64,000 nucleotides of DNA. It comes from Phycisphaerales bacterium (GTDB lineage Bacteria; Planctomycetota; Phycisphaerae; Phycisphaerales; UBA1924). Position 1 is the stretch's first letter, and every line of letters starts with the position of its first letter. The stretch is from assembly GCA_020853815.1 (NCBI GenBank), contig JADYYE010000096.1:1-64000 (forward strand). Reading direction: 5' to 3'. Made by a program: the position numbers and the translations under genes. Shown here in pieces: positions 28,240 to 36,773 of this stretch. The notes under the pieces were generated by a model. The model was not told the DNA's origin. It saw only the letters and a list, made by a program, of their open reading frames with translations, and ran no database searches.

Positions 28240-31085
28240 GGTTTGATCACCACCGAGAATGAGAAGGGCTTGCCCGCGTCGCGTGCCGAGATCGAGATCA
28301 GCGAATCCACGTTTCCCTGCTCGGCGACGTTGTCGAGCACGGTGACTGAGTCGACCCCCTTTCCGGGGTTGAGCCAGACCTTGGCGCCGGGCGGCAGGCC
28401 GCCGATCGTGAAGGTCCGCTTGATCGCCTTGCCCGCGTCGACGGGCTCGAACTTCTCCGCGATCGTCACGCCGGCCTGCACCCAATTGAACGTGGGCGCG
28501 CCCGCGGCATCGAGCGAGTAGCCCTTGAACGACACGTCGGCCTTGTCCGGCCAGGCCGCGGGCTTCTCGCCGGCGATCAAGAGCGCCGGTCCTTTGGGCG
28601 CGTTCCAGACGATGTCGCCCTTCTCGGGCGTGATGCCGCCGCCGCGGTCCTTCCAGGCGCCGGACGCATCGATGAAGTCGCCGCGCCAGGCCTCGACGAG
28701 CCTGGCGCTCGCCGCGTCGAAGGCAAAGTGCAGGCCGGCGGGGAAGCCGACCGCGATGCCGCGTGATCCCGCGTTCTTGAGGAACGAGCGGAACACGACG
28801 GGCTTGTCGCCCACGGGGAGCACCAGCCCGCGATTCTCGGAGGGCAGCCCGACCGGCGCGGGAGCGAACTCGCCCAGCGAGAAGTAGGCCCACAGCGCCT
28901 CGATCTGCTTGGTCGCATCGCCCGCGTAGAGGTCCTTGTAGTTGCTGCTCCCGGTCTGGAAGAACGCGATCATCTTGGTGCCGGGCTTGTAGCGCCCCGG
29001 AGAGCGCACATAACTCCGCCACCACTCGTGGCGGATTCGTCCTGCGAAGTCGGTGATCTCGGGCCCGGGGGTGGTCTCGATCGTCGCCTTGCCGTCGAAC
29101 GTGTGGCACTCGATGCACTTGAGCCCGGCCATGCCGGCGAGCTGCCTTCCCGCCATCAACTGCTCATCGGTGGGCTTGGGCTCGGGCGTGTCGGCGCCCG
29201 CGAGGACGCCGACCTGGGCCGCCATGTGATCCGCCAGCTTGCCGACGTTCATCTCGCCGAACTGGGGCATGCGGGTGCCCATGTAGGGCCTGGCCCGCGC
29301 GCCCTTGGTGAGGAGGTCGTGCATCCACGCCGTGTTGAGTTTCCAGCCCACGGCGGTCAGGTTGGGCGGCAGGAAGCCTTCATTGCCGAGGTCGATCCGA
29401 TCGTCGGCCGTGCGGAAGTAGGGCTTGAGCGCCGGGTTCGGCGCGCCCGTGCCGTCGATCGTGTGGCACGCGCGGCAGCTCAGCGCCTCCATCGTGCGCA
29501 GCGCGACATCCGTCGGCGCGGGGTTCACGCTCTTGGATACGAGCGGGATCGCCGCCGTGATCACCTTGCGGTCGTGGTCGTTGATCGCGAAGCGCGGCGC
29601 GGCCGTGTCGCGCGGGTCGAGGCAACCCTTGCCCAGCGCGAGCTTCGAGAGCGGCTTGGCGGCCTTCTTCGACGGCGTGGGCGGTTTGTCGCCCGTGGTG
29701 TGGCACGACGCGCACCCGCGGGCGCTGAACGCCGCCTGACCGATCTTCACCTTCTCGGGATCGACCGTGAACCCGCCGGCGGGCGCGGGCTCCCAGGTCT
29801 TCGTGAGATACGCCGCGATCAGGTCGGCTTCTTCCTTGGTGAGGGTCATCGACGGCATGCGCCCGCCGGGGCGGATGCTCTGCGGGTTCTGCAGGAACTC
29901 CGACAGCGCGGACGGACGCCACTTGCCCTTCAGGTCGCCGTAGCCGAGCACGGGGTGCTGCGGCGGCGTGTCCTTGGAAAGCCCATCGCTCTTGAACGCC
30001 GCGGCGGGAGATTCGATCGGCCCGTGGCACGCGACGCAGCCGACGGTGTGGAAGAGCGCCCGCCCGCGATCGATCGCCGACTCTTCGGTCGCGGGAGTTC
30101 CCGCGGCCTTGGGGTCATCGTGCGATGCGACGAGGAAATGCACGATCGCCTCGGCGTCCGCCGCGTCCGTTGGAGTATCGCCGAAGACGTCGGGCATGTG
30201 CGTGCCGGGCTTGAGCTGCGTCGGGTTCATGATCCAGCGCTGCAGCCATTGGGGCGAGGCGCGCTTCCCGATCTCGCCGAGCGCCGGGCCCATGCGATGG
30301 AACACGCCCGAGCGATCGAAGGCGCTCGGGTCGCCCGTGTCGACGGCGTGACAGTGAACGCAGCCGTACTCGCCGAGCAGCACGCGGCCGTTGATCGAGT
30401 CTTCCGCCTGCTTCGCCGCGGCGGAGGCGAACTTGGGGACGCGGACCGCGGGGGGTGGGAGCGGTTCGAGCGGGAAGCCGCTAGGCACGCCGCCCGCGAA
30501 CTTCATCTCGCACTCCCAGTAGGTCGCGAGGCGCGCGGGTTTGCTCGCACTGCGCGCGAACTTGACGCTGGCGGTGATCGGGCCGGCGGGGAGCTCGACC
30601 CAGGGTGATTGAACGCTGGCGCCGCGCGACGTGCCGTCGGACGTGACGTTCACGATCTCCTTGCCGAGCTTGTCGTAGAACTTGAGCGAGGCGCGCCCGC
30701 CTTCGGCGTCGAGGCGGAAGCGGTACTTGCCCGTTTCAAACACCTGCACCTCGCCCGCAAAGTCGGCCTGGAAGGCCGCGGGCGCGACGAGCGGGTCGGG
30801 GCTCTCGTTCTCGGCGAGGGCAAAGGCGGCCCAGTGGGTGTGCGATTTGATGGCGCTCGGGCCGGTTCCATAGGTGGCGGCCCAGCCGATCTGTCCGAGG
30901 GCGGGATCGACCTTGGCGGCGGGCTGGGTCGCGGCGGACTCGGATGTTCCCGGGACGGCGAAGGCCGCCAATGCGGCGAGGGCGATGGCGGCGGCCCAGG
31001 CGAGGGGGATGGCGGGGAGTGAGACGAGCACGCTTCCTCGGCGTGAGGCGCGGGGCGCGCGAGGATGACAGCGTTGGTCGGACAC
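28236..31085 (-). CDS. Five-heme cytochrome c protein with PA14-like domain
   Basis: A 949-residue exported protein with five CXXCH heme-c sites: C242, C350, C458, C537 and C657 (CVHCH, CVACH, CASCH, CRACH, CIECH). Residues ~60-200 form a PA14-like domain, and ~760-949 a beta-sandwich without heme. Met ligands are likely in GTHMPDV, GGRMPSM and GTRMPQF. It is first in an operon with the sugar-dehydrogenase-like gene, a pairing typical of planctomycetal periplasmic oxidation systems. The start is GTG 31085, with AGGAG 6 nt upstream. The signal segment is at ~18-45. Confidence 0.88.
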   Translation of the reverse strand: MSDQRCHPRAPRASRRGSVLVSLPAIPLAWAAAIALAALAAFAVPGTSESAATQPAAKVDPALGQIGWAATYGTGPSAIKSHTHWAAFALAENESPDPLVAPAAFQADFAGEVQVFETGKYRFRLDAEGGRASLKFYDKLGKEIVNVTSDGTSRGASVQSPWVELPAGPITASVKFARSASKPARLATYWECEMKFAGGVPSGFPLEPLPPPAVRVPKFASAAAKQAEDSINGRVLLGEYGCVHCHAVDTGDPSAFDRSGVFHRMGPALGEIGKRASPQWLQRWIMNPTQLKPGTHMPDVFGDTPTDAADAEAIVHFLVASHDDPKAAGTPATEESAIDRGRALFHTVGCVACHGPIESPAAAFKSDGLSKDTPPQHPVLGYGDLKGKWRPSALSEFLQNPQSIRPGGRMPSMTLTKEEADLIAAYLTKTWEPAPAGGFTVDPEKVKIGQAAFSARGCASCHTTGDKPPTPSKKAAKPLSKLALGKGCLDPRDTAAPRFAINDHDRKVITAAIPLVSKSVNPAPTDVALRTMEALSCRACHTIDGTGAPNPALKPYFRTADDRIDLGNEGFLPPNLTAVGWKLNTAWMHDLLTKGARARPYMGTRMPQFGEMNVGKLADHMAAQVGVLAGADTPEPKPTDEQLMAGRQLAGMAGLKCIECHTFDGKATIETTPGPEITDFAGRIRHEWWRSYVRSPGRYKPGTKMIAFFQTGSSNYKDLYAGDATKQIEALWAYFSLGEFAPAPVGLPSENRGLVLPVGDKPVVFRSFLKNAGSRGIAVGFPAGLHFAFDAASARLVEAWRGDFIDASGAWKDRGGGITPEKGDIVWNAPKGPALLIAGEKPAAWPDKADVSFKGYSLDAAGAPTFNWVQAGVTIAEKFEPVDAGKAIKRTFTIGGLPPGAKVWLNPGKGVDSVTVLDNVAEQGNVDSLISISARDAGKPFSFSVVIKP

Positions 31086-31220
31086 GGGGCGCTCCTGTGG
31101 TCGTGCCGCGGGCGCATCGCGCCGGTCGCGGTCGGGTCATGCTAGCGGGAAACGTCTCGAACGTGGTATTGGATGAGTGACTCCACTTGCCGGCGAGCGC
31201 GGGGTACACACCCGCTCTCC

Positions 31221-31440
31221 ACCCAGGGGGCGGACGGACACTTTGGTGCGCACGAAGGCGGTGGTAAGTAGGCACTAGGCACTTGGCACTGGGCACTAGG
31301 GGAAGACGGAAATGCAGGCCGGGAACGGAGTTGCGCGCGGGGGGAGAACGCGCGAAGATTTTTTTCGGGAATCCGGAAAACGGCCAAAAAGACGGACACT
31401 TTGGTGCGCACGAAAGTGGTTGTAAGCGGGGGCTAACCGG
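31221..31440. repeat. 220-bp dispersed element, copy A
   Basis: Shares its full 220-bp length with copy B at 42647-42866. Each copy is bounded internally by a direct unit beginning GACGGACAC and containing TTGGTGCGCAC (A: 31233-31256 and 31391-31414). The centre has a GCACT-rich string (ggcactaggcacttggcactg type) and a conserved T7 tract followed by CGGGAATC at ~31369. Both strands stay open for ~50-90 codons in both copies, a side effect of nucleotide conservation. Part of the 31086-31935 stretch, in which I see no credible gene. Confidence 0.75.
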
Positions 31441-31442
31441 AA

Positions 31443-31490
31443 GAAGTCACGAAGTCACGAAGTCACGAAGTCACGAAGTCACGAAGTCAC
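31443..31490. repeat. GAAGTCAC tandem repeat
   Basis: Six perfect copies of the octamer GAAGTCAC followed by three decayed copies (GAAGAGAC, GAAGGGAC, GAAGAGAC). It directly follows element A and is not a CRISPR: there are no spacers. Confidence 0.9.
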
Positions 31491-31739
31491 GAAGAGACGA
31501 AGGGACGAAGAGACGGGCGAATCAGAGGAAACGAGGAGGAACGTGGAGAAGAGGGAGGCGGGGTGGCACGTGGGGTGGTGGAGCCCTCGAACGCGAATCG
31601 TGAGGCCGTCATGCTCGCGGGGGGTGTGGGGTCTGCGGTATATTGATGACGCGATGGTGCGGGGCATGGACAAGTACGAGTGCGGCGGCGGACGGGCCAC
31701 TCGGGGCGCGTTCGCGGGCGATTCAAGCTCGGCACGATC

Positions 31740-31773
31740 GTGGTCGGGCCGTGCAGAGCTACGGATCGGCCAC
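31740..31773 (+). repeat. Hairpin repeat upstream of small membrane gene, copy 1
   Basis: Arms 31740-31752 and 31761-31773 with an 8-nt loop (GCAGAGCT), 11-12 bp paired with one mismatch. It follows the palindrome CACGATCGTG. Copy 2 at 32494-32527 is in the same orientation, also with an 8-nt loop. A separate perfect 9-bp hairpin (CCGATGTCG, loop of 6, CGACATCGG) lies at 31838-31861. Confidence 0.6.
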
Positions 31774-31935
31774 GCTACTCGGAGAAGAGGAGACGTGGAC
31801 GGGGAGCCGAGGGCGGGTTCGTGGCACGAAGACGGCACCGATGTCGCCGAGCCGACATCGGCGGCACGGCCGGGGCATGACGCGAGGGTGTTGAGTGCTG
31901 CCTTTCCACAGCCCCAATAGGCATCGGAGAGCCGA

Positions 31936-32328
31936 ATGATCGACGAATTAGCAGCCTGGGCTGGCAACATGTCACGCCCCATTCGAGCGACAATGGTGTT
32001 TGGCGCGATGATCTGGCTGCTCATCGTGTCGTTTGGGGTGGTCCTGTTGCACATTCGAAAGGTAAGGCGACTAGCACGCCCGCTCAGATCCAGCCGAACA
32101 GATATTCTCGACATATGCGTTCGAACAATCATGATGTGCGTGTCCGTGGCGCTAAGCATGCTGGCAATATTATTTGCCATTGGTGCTGTGGGCTGGCTCT
32201 TCAGATCTGGTAGCATGTTGGCGTTCCGAGCCGGGACAGGGTTCTTGATCGCAGCGCTGGGCTCACTGCTGGCACAATTCGTCGAATACGCTCCTCAACG
32301 TTGGGTGCGATGGCTCGATGATCCATGA
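31936..32328 (+). CDS. Small low-GC membrane protein
   Basis: A 130-residue protein of unknown family with three predicted membrane helices (~17-41, ~63-90, ~97-115) and a basic loop after the first (HIRKVRRLARPLRSSR). GGAGAG lies ~6 nt upstream of the ATG. Codon use departs from the surroundings: codons such as TTA, ATA, AGA and ATT occur and GC is visibly lower than in the flanking genes, which suggests a different origin. Direct repeats of a hairpin element flank it on both sides. No function can be proposed. Confidence 0.6.
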   Translation: MIDELAAWAGNMSRPIRATMVFGAMIWLLIVSFGVVLLHIRKVRRLARPLRSSRTDILDICVRTIMMCVSVALSMLAILFAIGAVGWLFRSGSMLAFRAGTGFLIAALGSLLAQFVEYAPQRWVRWLDDP

Positions 32329-32493
32329 TCCCGCACTCGGGTTTGGAATTAGGCCAGACTCATGGTTGATCGCGCGACGCGTGGGGCCGCCGGGTCAACG
32401 CCGAGAATGGCACGGTTCGCGGTGGGGCCTCCACGGGCTCGACCAGCTCGAGTTGACTGGAGGAGTTCGGTGCTACCCCGGTTCGTCACGATC

Positions 32494-32527
32494 GTGGTCA
32501 AGCCGTGCAGAGCCACGGCTTGGCCAC
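32494..32527 (+). repeat. Hairpin repeat downstream of small membrane gene, copy 2
   Basis: Arms 32494-32506 and 32515-32527, 13 bp fully paired (one G-U), 8-nt loop GCAGAGCC. It is preceded by the same CACGATCGTG palindrome as copy 1. Similarity with copy 1 extends ~60 bp further downstream. The 32329-33002 stretch contains this, a three-hairpin element and a terminator, but no gene I can support. Confidence 0.6.
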
Positions 32528-32695
32528 GCCATCCGGCGAGAAGAGTCGAACCGATGTCGCGGGGCGAGCCTGGGGGCGCCGCTTGTACAAATCGCAAGGG
32601 AGTTTGGGCAAGGCGTTGCCAGAGAACTGGCGCGTGGCTTTTTTCGGTTCTTCCGGGATCTCAGGGGTACGACACGGCGTTTCCCACGCCACGAG

Positions 32696-32799
32696 CAGCC
32701 CTTCGGGCTGGCTCGCGCTTGGGGGCGTGCGCCGTGGGTGTCGCTCGTCGAAGACTCCTTGCTCCACCCACGGCTATGAACTCACAGGCCTTCGGCCTG
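32696..32799 (+). ncRNA. Predicted three-hairpin RNA element, copy 2
   Basis: Hairpin 1: CAGCCC-TTC-GGGCTG (32696-32710), extended by CGAG/CTCG. Hairpin 2: GCCGTGGGTG (32731-32740) with CACCCACGGC (32765-32774), 10 bp, 24-nt loop. Hairpin 3: CAGGCC-TTC-GGCCTG (32785-32799). Against copy 1 (21750-21853 minus) stem 2 changes T-A to G-C and G-C to C-G. The loop (TCGCTCGTCG start) and TATGAAC after stem 2 are conserved. A further inverted repeat (TTCACAC 32830-32836, GTGTGAA 32880-32886) follows. Confidence 0.5.
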
Positions 32800-32928
32800 G
32801 AGACCCCGGAAATCCCGGATGGACCTTTTTTCACACGGGAGCGCGACGATGCGCTCCGGGGACTTCGCTCATCGTCGGCGTGTGAAGCGATTGCGATTGA
32901 GCGCAGGTTTGGATGATCGCGTGCAATG

Positions 32929-32956
32929 AAAACGCCCCGGGTCGGGCCGGGGCGTT
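32929..32956 (-). terminator. Intrinsic terminator after SH3-like protein gene
   Basis: Perfect 10-bp stem AACGCCCCGG (32931-32940) / CCGGGGCGTT (32947-32956) with a 6-nt loop. On the minus strand it is followed by TTTTC. It lies 46 nt past the stop of the gene at 33003-34412. Confidence 0.85.
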
Positions 32957-33002
32957 CGTGAACGAAGCGAATTGAATGAAGCGAAGTTCGAAGGCGGAGT
33001 GA

Positions 33003-34412
33003 TTACTGCGGGCTTGCCGGGGTCTCCGGTGCGGAGCGGGGCAGGCTGAGGTCGACGCCCTGGAGCACGTCGACGCGGACGGGTGTGATGACGTTGAGCA
33101 TGAGGTCGCGGTCCATGGCGGCTTCGCCGATGATGCCGACGGCCATGCCGAGCTTGGATTCCAGGAGCATTTCGGTCTTGGGCTTGATGTAGCCGAGGGT
33201 TCGAGGCGAGGAGCCGCCGACGGACTGGACGCGGTACATGAGCGGGAGGTTGACGCCGTCGTAGACCGAGCTGGGTGTGAGCAGGCCGATGATGGTGTAG
33301 ACGCGCTGGGCCTCGAGCTCGGCGATCTTGATGGCGGCCTGCTTGCTGCGCTCGTCGGCCTGGCGCTGGGCCTCTTCGACGGCGCGTTTGGACTCGGCGA
33401 TGCGCTTCTGGAGTTCGACGGCCTTGCGGCGCTGCTCGATCTGGCGCTTCACGCGCGGATTGTCGGTCTCGGCCGCGGCGCGATCGAATTCGGCGAGGAG
33501 CGGGGCGTATTCAGGCTCGCCCTGGGTCTGCTTGAGCACCTGCTTGAAGGCGGCGTCGAGCTGGGCGTAGGTGCCGACGCGGCGGTTCTGCCCTTCGGGC
33601 TGGAGTTCGGGCTTGGCGGTTTCGGTGGGCGTCGCGCCTTGATCGAGCTTGGCGGGCTCGGTGGGTTGCGACTGTGGGGTCGCGCCTGGAACGACCTGCG
33701 GCTCGGCGATCGTGACCGTGCCGTCGGCGGGCTTGGCGTCCGCCTGGGACTCGGCGGGCTTGGTTTCGACATTGGTCTCTGGCTTGGCCTCGGGCTTGGT
33801 TTCCGGCTTGGTTTCCGGCTTGGTCTCGGGCTTGGTCTCGGGCTTGACACCCGCCTCTTCCGGCGTGGCCTTGCGGATGTCCTTGGTGGCGATGAAGGCG
33901 CGGGCGGTGTCGGGGGCGGCGACGAGGTAGCCGATGAGGGCGTCGCCGTCCTTGACGGATTCGATGAGTTTGAGCTTTGTACCTGAGCCGAGGGCTTCGG
34001 GGAGGAGCGGCTTCCAGCTCGCTTTCAGGCCGGCGGTCGCGTTGGGTGCCCAGAGCTTGCTGGCGTCCTTGAGTTCGACGGAATCGCCGGCGAGCGAGGC
34101 TTGTTCGGCCTTGACGAAGGCGTGGATGGTGGCTGGGAGGGCGACGCGGGTCCACGGGCCGTCCTCGCCGTCGGCCTTGAGCAAGGTGGCCTTTGCGATC
34201 TCGCCGATTTTGTAGTGGAAGTCCGACGCGCCGCAACGGAGCGAGACCTTGTCAGCGGTGACGATGACGGCGTGTGAGTCGGCGGCCTTGAAGCCGCTGG
34301 TCTGGGCCCGGGCGGTGCTGCCCATGGGGAGCGAGAGGCCCGCGAGCCCAGCGATGAGGGCCACGATCGCCGCGCTGGTGTGGCGAGCGGTGTTCGAGTG
34401 ATGTCCGTTCAT
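33003..34412 (-). CDS. Exported SH3-like protein with PETK repeats and coiled coil
   Basis: A 469-residue envelope protein. Signal peptide to ~36 (STARAQ). An SH3b-like beta domain (~45-100: VIVTADKVSLRCGASDFHYKIGEI ... WTRVALP) is of the type that often binds peptidoglycan peptides. Then comes a Pro/Glu/Thr/Lys linker with PETK repeated four times plus variants (~190-225), a Gln/Pro-rich stretch, a charged coiled coil (~300-365) and a C-terminal beta domain (~370-455). ATG at 34412 with GGAG 6 nt upstream. It is divergent from the TolC-family gene, whose protein also carries PET-type repeats, so the two may act together across the periplasm (inference). Confidence 0.7.
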   Translation of the reverse strand: MNGHHSNTARHTSAAIVALIAGLAGLSLPMGSTARAQTSGFKAADSHAVIVTADKVSLRCGASDFHYKIGEIAKATLLKADGEDGPWTRVALPATIHAFVKAEQASLAGDSVELKDASKLWAPNATAGLKASWKPLLPEALGSGTKLKLIESVKDGDALIGYLVAAPDTARAFIATKDIRKATPEEAGVKPETKPETKPETKPETKPEAKPETNVETKPAESQADAKPADGTVTIAEPQVVPGATPQSQPTEPAKLDQGATPTETAKPELQPEGQNRRVGTYAQLDAAFKQVLKQTQGEPEYAPLLAEFDRAAAETDNPRVKRQIEQRRKAVELQKRIAESKRAVEEAQRQADERSKQAAIKIAELEAQRVYTIIGLLTPSSVYDGVNLPLMYRVQSVGGSSPRTLGYIKPKTEMLLESKLGMAVGIIGEAAMDRDLMLNVITPVRVDVLQGVDLSLPRSAPETPASPQ

Positions 34413-34640
34413 GTCGCGCTCCAGAGAGGGGCGTCGTCCTTGTCCGGCCCCGTGGGTGCTGGTCAATGTCGCCAATCCTACGCGCTTCGGGGGCATGACG
34501 TGCCGGGAACAGACGGGAGGGCGAGGGTCGTATACTGTGCGACGGGTGTGGCCTGAACGCCGACCGAATCCCTGGCGGGGAAGGTGGGGTCGGGCAAACC
34601 TTGCGCCGGGCATGACGCCCCGCCACATCGGAACCAACGC

Positions 34641-36773
34641 GTGCCGAAATCCAACGCCGTTCGAGCCCTTCCATCTCTTCTGGCCGCCACGTCGCTGCTC
34701 GCCGCGTTGTCGGGGTGCGCGACGGACCCGTTGTCGGAGGCCGAGCTTCGGCGTGCGGTGAGCGACGCGGCGCCGCGTGAGGCGGCGGACGCATCGCGGC
34801 GGCCGGAGATGCGTGAGACGACGCGTCGGGCGGGGGTGGAGCGTCTGGGGATCAACCCGTCGTTCATGACGGAGCTCGAGAAGATGGCCGGCCCGGGCGC
34901 GTACCGGGGCCAGGACATCCCGATCGACGAGAACTTGATGGGGGAGAAGACGCGCGTGCTGCGGGTGAGTCTGCAGCGGGCGTTGCGGACGGCGGCGGAG
35001 AACAACCTGGCGCTGCAGTTCTCGCGTCTGGCGCCGGCGATCAGCGAGTCGGAGGTGGTGGCGGCGCAGGCGGCGTTTGACTGGACGTACACGTCGAACC
35101 TGACGTGGAACGACCAGGACGAGCCGCGGGTGGCGTCCAATCTCAATCGGAGCGCCAACGCGACGCAGGAGCAGACGACGACGTGGAACAACGGGCTGCG
35201 GAAGCAGCTGGTGACCGGCGCGCAGCTGCAGGTGCAGCAGGAGCTGATCTATCGCGACGATGATTCGCCGGGGCAGACGGCGGTTCCCGATCGGAGCTAT
35301 CAGAGCGGCGTGACGCTGCAGCTCGATCAGCCGCTCTTGCGGGGAGCGGGCTCGGAGGTGGCACTGGCGGAGGTGCGGCTGGCGCAGAACGCGGAGCGCG
35401 ACAAGGCGGCGTCGCTGAAGCGCGACATGATCCGCACGCTGACGGACACGGAGAAGACGTACTGGGCGCTGGTGCGGGCGGAGCGCGATCTTCGGATTCT
35501 CGAACGGCATATGCAACGCGGCATGGAAGTGCAGCGGCAGGTGCGTGAGCGCGCCCAGCTCGACGCCACGCCGGCGCAGATCGCCGACGCCACGGCGCGC
35601 GTCGAGCAGCGGCGCGCCGACGTGATCCGGGCGCGGACGGCGCTGCGCCAGACGAGCGACCGATTCAAGGGGCTCATCAACGACCCAGAGCTCCCGGTGG
35701 GCTCGGAGGTCCTGGTGATCGCCAGCGACGAGCCGGTCGACGCGCCGTTCCAGTTCAGCCTGCTGGAGTCGATCCAGAGCGCGGTCGAGAATCGCCCGGA
35801 GATCGACCAGGCGATCCTGTCGATCGACGACACCGCGATCCGCAAGGTCGTGGCGGACAACGCGCGCCTGCCCAAGCTCGACCTGCGCTTGCAGAGCAAA
35901 TGGACCGCGCTGGACGCGGGCGCCGATTCCGCGGTGGAGAACACCTTCGGCGGGGATTTCGTGAACTACGTCGTGGGCCTGGCGTTCGAGCAACCGATCG
36001 GCAACCGTCGCGCCGAGGCGGACTATCGCCGGCGTTCGCTGGAGCGTCAGCAGGCGGTGCTGTCGTACAAGAACACGGTGCAGCAGGTGATGCTGGAGGT
36101 GAAGTCGTCGCTGCAATCGCTGACAACGCAGTACCAGCTCATCGAGCAGACGCGTGCGGGCCGAGTGGCGGCGACGGAGGTGCTGCGGGCGTTCCTGGTC
36201 GAGAAGGACACCAAGGCGGCGTACACGGTCGAGCGTCTGGACCTGGAGCTCTCGCACCAGGAGCGGCTCGCGCAGGCGGAGCGCGAGGAGGTCATCGCCC
36301 TCACCGACTATCACAACGCGCTGGCCGACTTCTATTCCGCGATCGGGCGCACGCTGGAGCGGAACGGGATCATCTTTGACGTGCCCAGCGCGTCGCAGCG
36401 GCGGGCGATCGAATCGATGCGCCGCCCGATCGTCCCGGCGCCGGTGGAGCTGAAGCCGGGCGAGATCGAAACCACGCCGTACGAGGACAACCTGATCACC
36501 GAGCCCGGCGCGGCGAAGGACGGGCCGGCCGAGACCACGCCGCCTCCGGGCACGATCGAGGAGCCCTCGGACTCGCTGATTCCGCCGGGCGCGAGCGAGC
36601 CGCGGCCGGAGACGACGCCGGCATCGACGCCGCCTGGCGACCCTCAATCCACGCCGGAAACCGCGCCGGAAACCGCGCCGGAAACCGCGCCGGAAACCGC
36701 GCCGGAAACCACGCCGGCCCAGCCGCCCGTGGCGCCACCCGCCGAGCCCGCGCCGAAGGGTTCGTCTCGGTGA
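34641..36773 (+). CDS. TolC-family outer-membrane efflux lipoprotein
   Basis: Outer-membrane factor of ~710 residues, longer than typical TolC/OprM (~450-500). GTG start at 34641 gives a lipoprotein signal with lipobox LSGC (Cys ~25). The two outer-membrane-efflux repeats are recognisable: LRTAAENNLALQFSRLAPAI with LTDTEKTYWALVRAERDL, and ENRPEIDQAILSIDD with LSHQERLAQAEREEVIALTDYHNAL. The last ~100 residues are Pro/Glu/Thr-rich with PETA in four to five perfect copies and are probably disordered. No inner-membrane pump or adaptor gene is next to it. The stop overlaps the tsaC start (GTGA). Confidence 0.85.
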   Translation: MPKSNAVRALPSLLAATSLLAALSGCATDPLSEAELRRAVSDAAPREAADASRRPEMRETTRRAGVERLGINPSFMTELEKMAGPGAYRGQDIPIDENLMGEKTRVLRVSLQRALRTAAENNLALQFSRLAPAISESEVVAAQAAFDWTYTSNLTWNDQDEPRVASNLNRSANATQEQTTTWNNGLRKQLVTGAQLQVQQELIYRDDDSPGQTAVPDRSYQSGVTLQLDQPLLRGAGSEVALAEVRLAQNAERDKAASLKRDMIRTLTDTEKTYWALVRAERDLRILERHMQRGMEVQRQVRERAQLDATPAQIADATARVEQRRADVIRARTALRQTSDRFKGLINDPELPVGSEVLVIASDEPVDAPFQFSLLESIQSAVENRPEIDQAILSIDDTAIRKVVADNARLPKLDLRLQSKWTALDAGADSAVENTFGGDFVNYVVGLAFEQPIGNRRAEADYRRRSLERQQAVLSYKNTVQQVMLEVKSSLQSLTTQYQLIEQTRAGRVAATEVLRAFLVEKDTKAAYTVERLDLELSHQERLAQAEREEVIALTDYHNALADFYSAIGRTLERNGIIFDVPSASQRRAIESMRRPIVPAPVELKPGEIETTPYEDNLITEPGAAKDGPAETTPPPGTIEEPSDSLIPPGASEPRPETTPASTPPGDPQSTPETAPETAPETAPETAPETTPAQPPVAPPAEPAPKGSSR
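36659..36715. repeat. 12-bp tandem repeat in the TolC-family gene
   Basis: About five copies of GAAACCGCGCCG encoding ETAP units at the C-terminus of the TolC-family protein. The period is in frame, so copy-number changes would lengthen or shorten the tail without a frameshift. Confidence 0.85.

Noticed and set aside
28240-29118. N-terminal extension of the propeller protein to 29118
   Set aside because: This stretch is the cytochrome gene read in another frame. The ATG at 28239 has a signal peptide and ATGA coupling.
31443-31490. CRISPR-like array
   Set aside because: The GAAGTCAC units are head-to-tail with no spacers and no cas genes occur in the window.
31283-31603. Small proteins sharing a MALGTRGR opening in elements A and B (also 42709-42939)
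   Set aside because: Both strands are open in both copies and the similarity follows the DNA repeat. Frame-specific conservation is not evident, so I keep the DNA element and not a gene.
31740-32527. Integron gene cassette
   Set aside because: The flanking hairpins do not show the GTTRRRY/RYYYAAC attC core and no integrase is present. Kept only as an unexplained repeat pair.
32830-32886. Terminator after the three-hairpin element
   Set aside because: The TTCACAC/GTGTGAA stem is preceded, not followed, by a T-run on the plus strand and is followed by A residues on the minus strand.
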